This document shows, one piece after another, positions 23,122 to 24,916 of a DNA stretch of 24,916 nucleotides (position 1 is the stretch's first letter; each line of letters opens with the position of its first letter). A program made the position numbers and the translations under genes. The notes beneath the pieces were generated by a model. The model had not been told where the DNA came from, did not search any database, and worked only from the letters and a program-made list of their open reading frames with translations. This DNA comes from Acidobacteriota bacterium (lineage in GTDB: Bacteria; Acidobacteriota; Blastocatellia; RBC074), in NCBI GenBank assembly GCA_022614735.1, contig JAKEHZ010000281.1:1-24916 (forward strand), in the 5' to 3' direction.

Positions 23122-23183
23122 TGCTAAAAATTTAGCAGCAAATCGGCGAGCGGTCAAGACCGTAGTGCTGATTTTTTAGCACT
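23122..23183. promoter_or_regulatory. Two BlaI-type operators and promoter of the repressor-protease operon
   Basis: TGCTAAAAATTTAGCA (23122-23137) and TGCTGATTTTTTAGCA (23166-23181) match at 12 of 16 positions, centres 44 bp apart. Between and within them is a minus-strand promoter: TTGACC (23157-23152), 17 bp, TAAATT (23134-23129), whose -10 lies inside the first operator. Binding of the repressor there would block its own promoter. Confidence 0.8.
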
Positions 23184-23211
23184 TTCATCTCCCCAAGATA
23201 GAATACGAAAA

Positions 23212-23281
23212 AAACAGTTTTCAGTTTTCAGTTTTCAGCTGGGGCGAAATATTACTGAAAACTGAAAACTGAAAACTGTTT
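23212..23281. repeat. 27-bp perfect palindrome of CAGTTTT heptamers
   Basis: Arms 23212-23238 and 23255-23281, perfect over 27 bp, loop 16 nt. Each arm holds three CAGTTTT heptamers and CAG. Outer AATAC/GTATT can also pair. It lies between the repressor promoter and the Hsp70-like gene. Confidence 0.95.
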
Positions 23282-23342
23282 GTAGTATTTGCGGAATTCA
23301 TCTAACCTTTCAATCTTAAAAACTACATCAGAACAGATCAAT

Positions 23343-24872
23343 ATGTTGCTTGGAATTGATTTTGGAACAACCCGCACAGTTGTGGCTGCAGTAAACCGGG
23401 GTAACTACCCCACTGTCAGTTTTCAACCGGAGAGCGGCGACACTCTTGACTGGTATCCATCGGTAGTCGCTTCGCGCGGCGACGAACTCGTCTTCGGTCT
23501 CGATGCAGCATTGAAACAGAGTGAACCAGACTGGGTTGTGCTACGCTCATTCAAACGCCAATTAGGGACGCTCGGACCTGAGGCGCAAATCGAACTCGGC
23601 GAACACCGCTTGTCCGCGCTTGAACTACTAACGGGCTTTCTCTCACACCTTCGGCAAGATCTGCTCGCTCGTTCGAATCTGCGTGTCAAGCCGCGGGATA
23701 AGTTGCAAGCAACGATCTCCGTCCCGGCCAATTCCAACAGTAACCAGCGGTTCATTACGCTCGAGGCCTTCCGTCGCGCGGGCTTTGAGGTGCGTGGAAT
23801 GATGAACGAGCCATCGGCAGCCGGCATTGAATACGCTCACCATCTCGCCACCAACGCCGTCTCGAAGCGGGAAGTCCTCGTCGTTTACGACTTTGGGGGA
23901 GGCACTTTCGACTCTTCCGTCATCAGCCTCGTCGACCGCGACCATCAGATCTTGAGCAGTGAAGGGATCGCTAAACTCGGCGGTGATAACTTCGACATCA
24001 TCTTGCTCGATCTAGCGCTCAAAGCAGCGGATATTCACGAGATTTCCGACTCGGCGCTGGCGCGGATGCTGGAAGAGTGCCGGCACAAGAAAGAGAGTCT
24101 CCATCCCAACACACGCCGTATCACCATTGATCTGGGCCTTGGAATCGAAGGCGCGGGCGAAGTCACCATCAGCGTCAATGACTTCTATGAGGAGTGCCGG
24201 CCTCTGATCGAAAGCACGATCGAGGCGATGGAGCAGGCGATGGAAAACTCCATGCGCGAAGCCGGCCTCGACCTGAACGAGTCAGCTGCGGTTTATCTCG
24301 TCGGCGGCTCGAGCGATCTACCGCTCGTCTCGCGGTTGCTCCGAGAAAAATACGGGCGACAGGTGCGGCGCTCGCCATACCCTCGAGCGGCGACAGCAGT
24401 CGGTCTGGCTATCGCGGCTGATACCTCCACCGGCTACAAGTTGCGTGAACGATTCTCACGCAACTTCGGAGTCTGGCGTGAGTTGAACGACGGCAGAGCG
24501 ATCGGGTTCGATGTTCTCTTCGAGAAGGACACGCCACTGCCTCCCAAGGGAGAGCCGCCACTGGTGCGCAGGCGAAGGTATATCCCGGCCCACAACATTG
24601 GTGATTTTCGTTACCTCGAGTGCGGTCGCGTTGATCAAGCAGGGCAACCCCAGGGCGACATCGCGCCCTGGGACGAGGTAATCTTTCCATTCGATCCCGC
24701 CCTTCGATCATCCGATGGCATACAGAACGCGGAGATTACTCGGGGAGAACGGTACACTAATCTCATCGAAGAAGTATATTCCTGTGACGCCAACGGCATG
24801 ATCGAGGTTGAGATCGCCGATATCACTAATCACTTCAGCCGTCGCTATCGCCTGCATGGAGGAAAGAGTTGA
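23343..24872 (+). CDS. Short Hsp70 (DnaK-like) ATPase
   Basis: 509 residues from the ATG at 23343; the open frame to 23289 starts with TTG inside an AT-rich leader. Actin-fold ATPase: phosphate 1 GIDFGTTRTVV (residues 4-14), phosphate 2 VYDFGGGTFDSSVI (about 180-193), adenosine motif VYLVGGSSDLPLVSRLL (about 317-333). It probably binds and refolds or scaffolds proteins in the cytoplasm. The part after the ATPase domain is about 145 residues, with beta-rich segments, and lacks the helical lid and the C-terminal EEVD-like end of full DnaK (about 600-640 residues). No DnaJ or GrpE gene is adjacent. Divergent from the BlaI operon. Confidence 0.88.
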   Translation: MLLGIDFGTTRTVVAAVNRGNYPTVSFQPESGDTLDWYPSVVASRGDELVFGLDAALKQSEPDWVVLRSFKRQLGTLGPEAQIELGEHRLSALELLTGFLSHLRQDLLARSNLRVKPRDKLQATISVPANSNSNQRFITLEAFRRAGFEVRGMMNEPSAAGIEYAHHLATNAVSKREVLVVYDFGGGTFDSSVISLVDRDHQILSSEGIAKLGGDNFDIILLDLALKAADIHEISDSALARMLEECRHKKESLHPNTRRITIDLGLGIEGAGEVTISVNDFYEECRPLIESTIEAMEQAMENSMREAGLDLNESAAVYLVGGSSDLPLVSRLLREKYGRQVRRSPYPRAATAVGLAIAADTSTGYKLRERFSRNFGVWRELNDGRAIGFDVLFEKDTPLPPKGEPPLVRRRRYIPAHNIGDFRYLECGRVDQAGQPQGDIAPWDEVIFPFDPALRSSDGIQNAEITRGERYTNLIEEVYSCDANGMIEVEIADITNHFSRRYRLHGGKS

Positions 24873-24916
24873 GAGCGGGGAGCGGGGGACGGGGCGACGG
24901 GGCGACGGGGGGACGG
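24873..24916. repeat. Start of a G-rich tandem 8-bp repeat (GACGGGGC), cut by the window
   Basis: GAGCGGG/GACGGGGC units in near tandem (about 5 copies) run from the Hsp70 stop to the window end. The form matches the left arm of the other intergenic palindromes, so a complementary C-rich arm is expected just outside. Confidence 0.65.

Noticed and set aside
23289..23342. TTG start for the Hsp70-like gene
   Set aside because: The Hsp70 family begins close to the GIDFGTT motif, which is 3 residues after the ATG at 23343; the extension has no ribosome site.

Overview
The window reads as a stretch of an Acidobacteriota chromosome (probably a Blastocatellia-like lineage) carrying most of an integrated phage-type element. 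The host assignment is an inference. It rests on the long ADOP-type permease with an N-terminal prefix domain (16036-18780), the BlaI/M56 pair with long periplasmic extensions, and the intergenic palindromes built from short tandem repeats. No rRNA or other taxonomic marker is present.

Layout, left part (1 to about 12,959). Every gene is on the minus strand, so transcription runs right to left. A tyrosine integrase (11614-12756) sits beside a tRNA-Arg(CCT) gene that keeps only its 5' 44 nt (12916-12959), which marks the right attachment end. Next come two small HTH-type proteins, an unknown protein, a prim-pol type primase (8707-9870) and a 704-residue helicase-like ATPase (6596-8710). The 3' part of the ATPase gene carries about 13 copies of a GTTCAC-core repeat in both orientations, which I read as a candidate replication origin. 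A tightly packed operon of small genes follows, many joined by 4-bp stop/start overlaps. Three of these are under 60 codons. The left edge holds structural genes: a Gly/Gln-rich protein and a protein with an N-terminal lytic transglycosylase domain that runs off the window. The order integration, replication, small genes, virion proteins suggests a prophage, possibly podovirus-like. No head, portal or terminase gene is visible, so a satellite or other integrative element is not excluded. The left end lies outside the window.

Layout, right part (12,960-24,916). The chromosomal genes are acyP-apt (minus), a secreted M28 zinc peptidase (plus), a convergent ADOP permease (minus), a small secreted protein, and a three-gene set on the minus strand: BlaI-type repressor, M56 (BlaR1-type) membrane metalloprotease, and a secreted repeat protein. 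Last is a divergent short Hsp70-like ATPase (plus).

How genes may work together. The BlaI repressor probably binds two matching 16-bp palindromes upstream of its own gene, one of them over the -10 box. The M56 protease would relieve repression. Its predicted periplasmic tail holds six repeats of about 29 residues, and the next gene encodes an exported protein with six repeats of the same kind, suggesting a sensor and a partner that share a binding module. This is the best candidate here for a little-described system. The second is the iteron-like array inside the phage helicase gene. Four host intergenic regions carry long perfect palindromes whose arms are tandem 7-9 bp repeats, each with its own unit, and a further such array is cut by the right edge.
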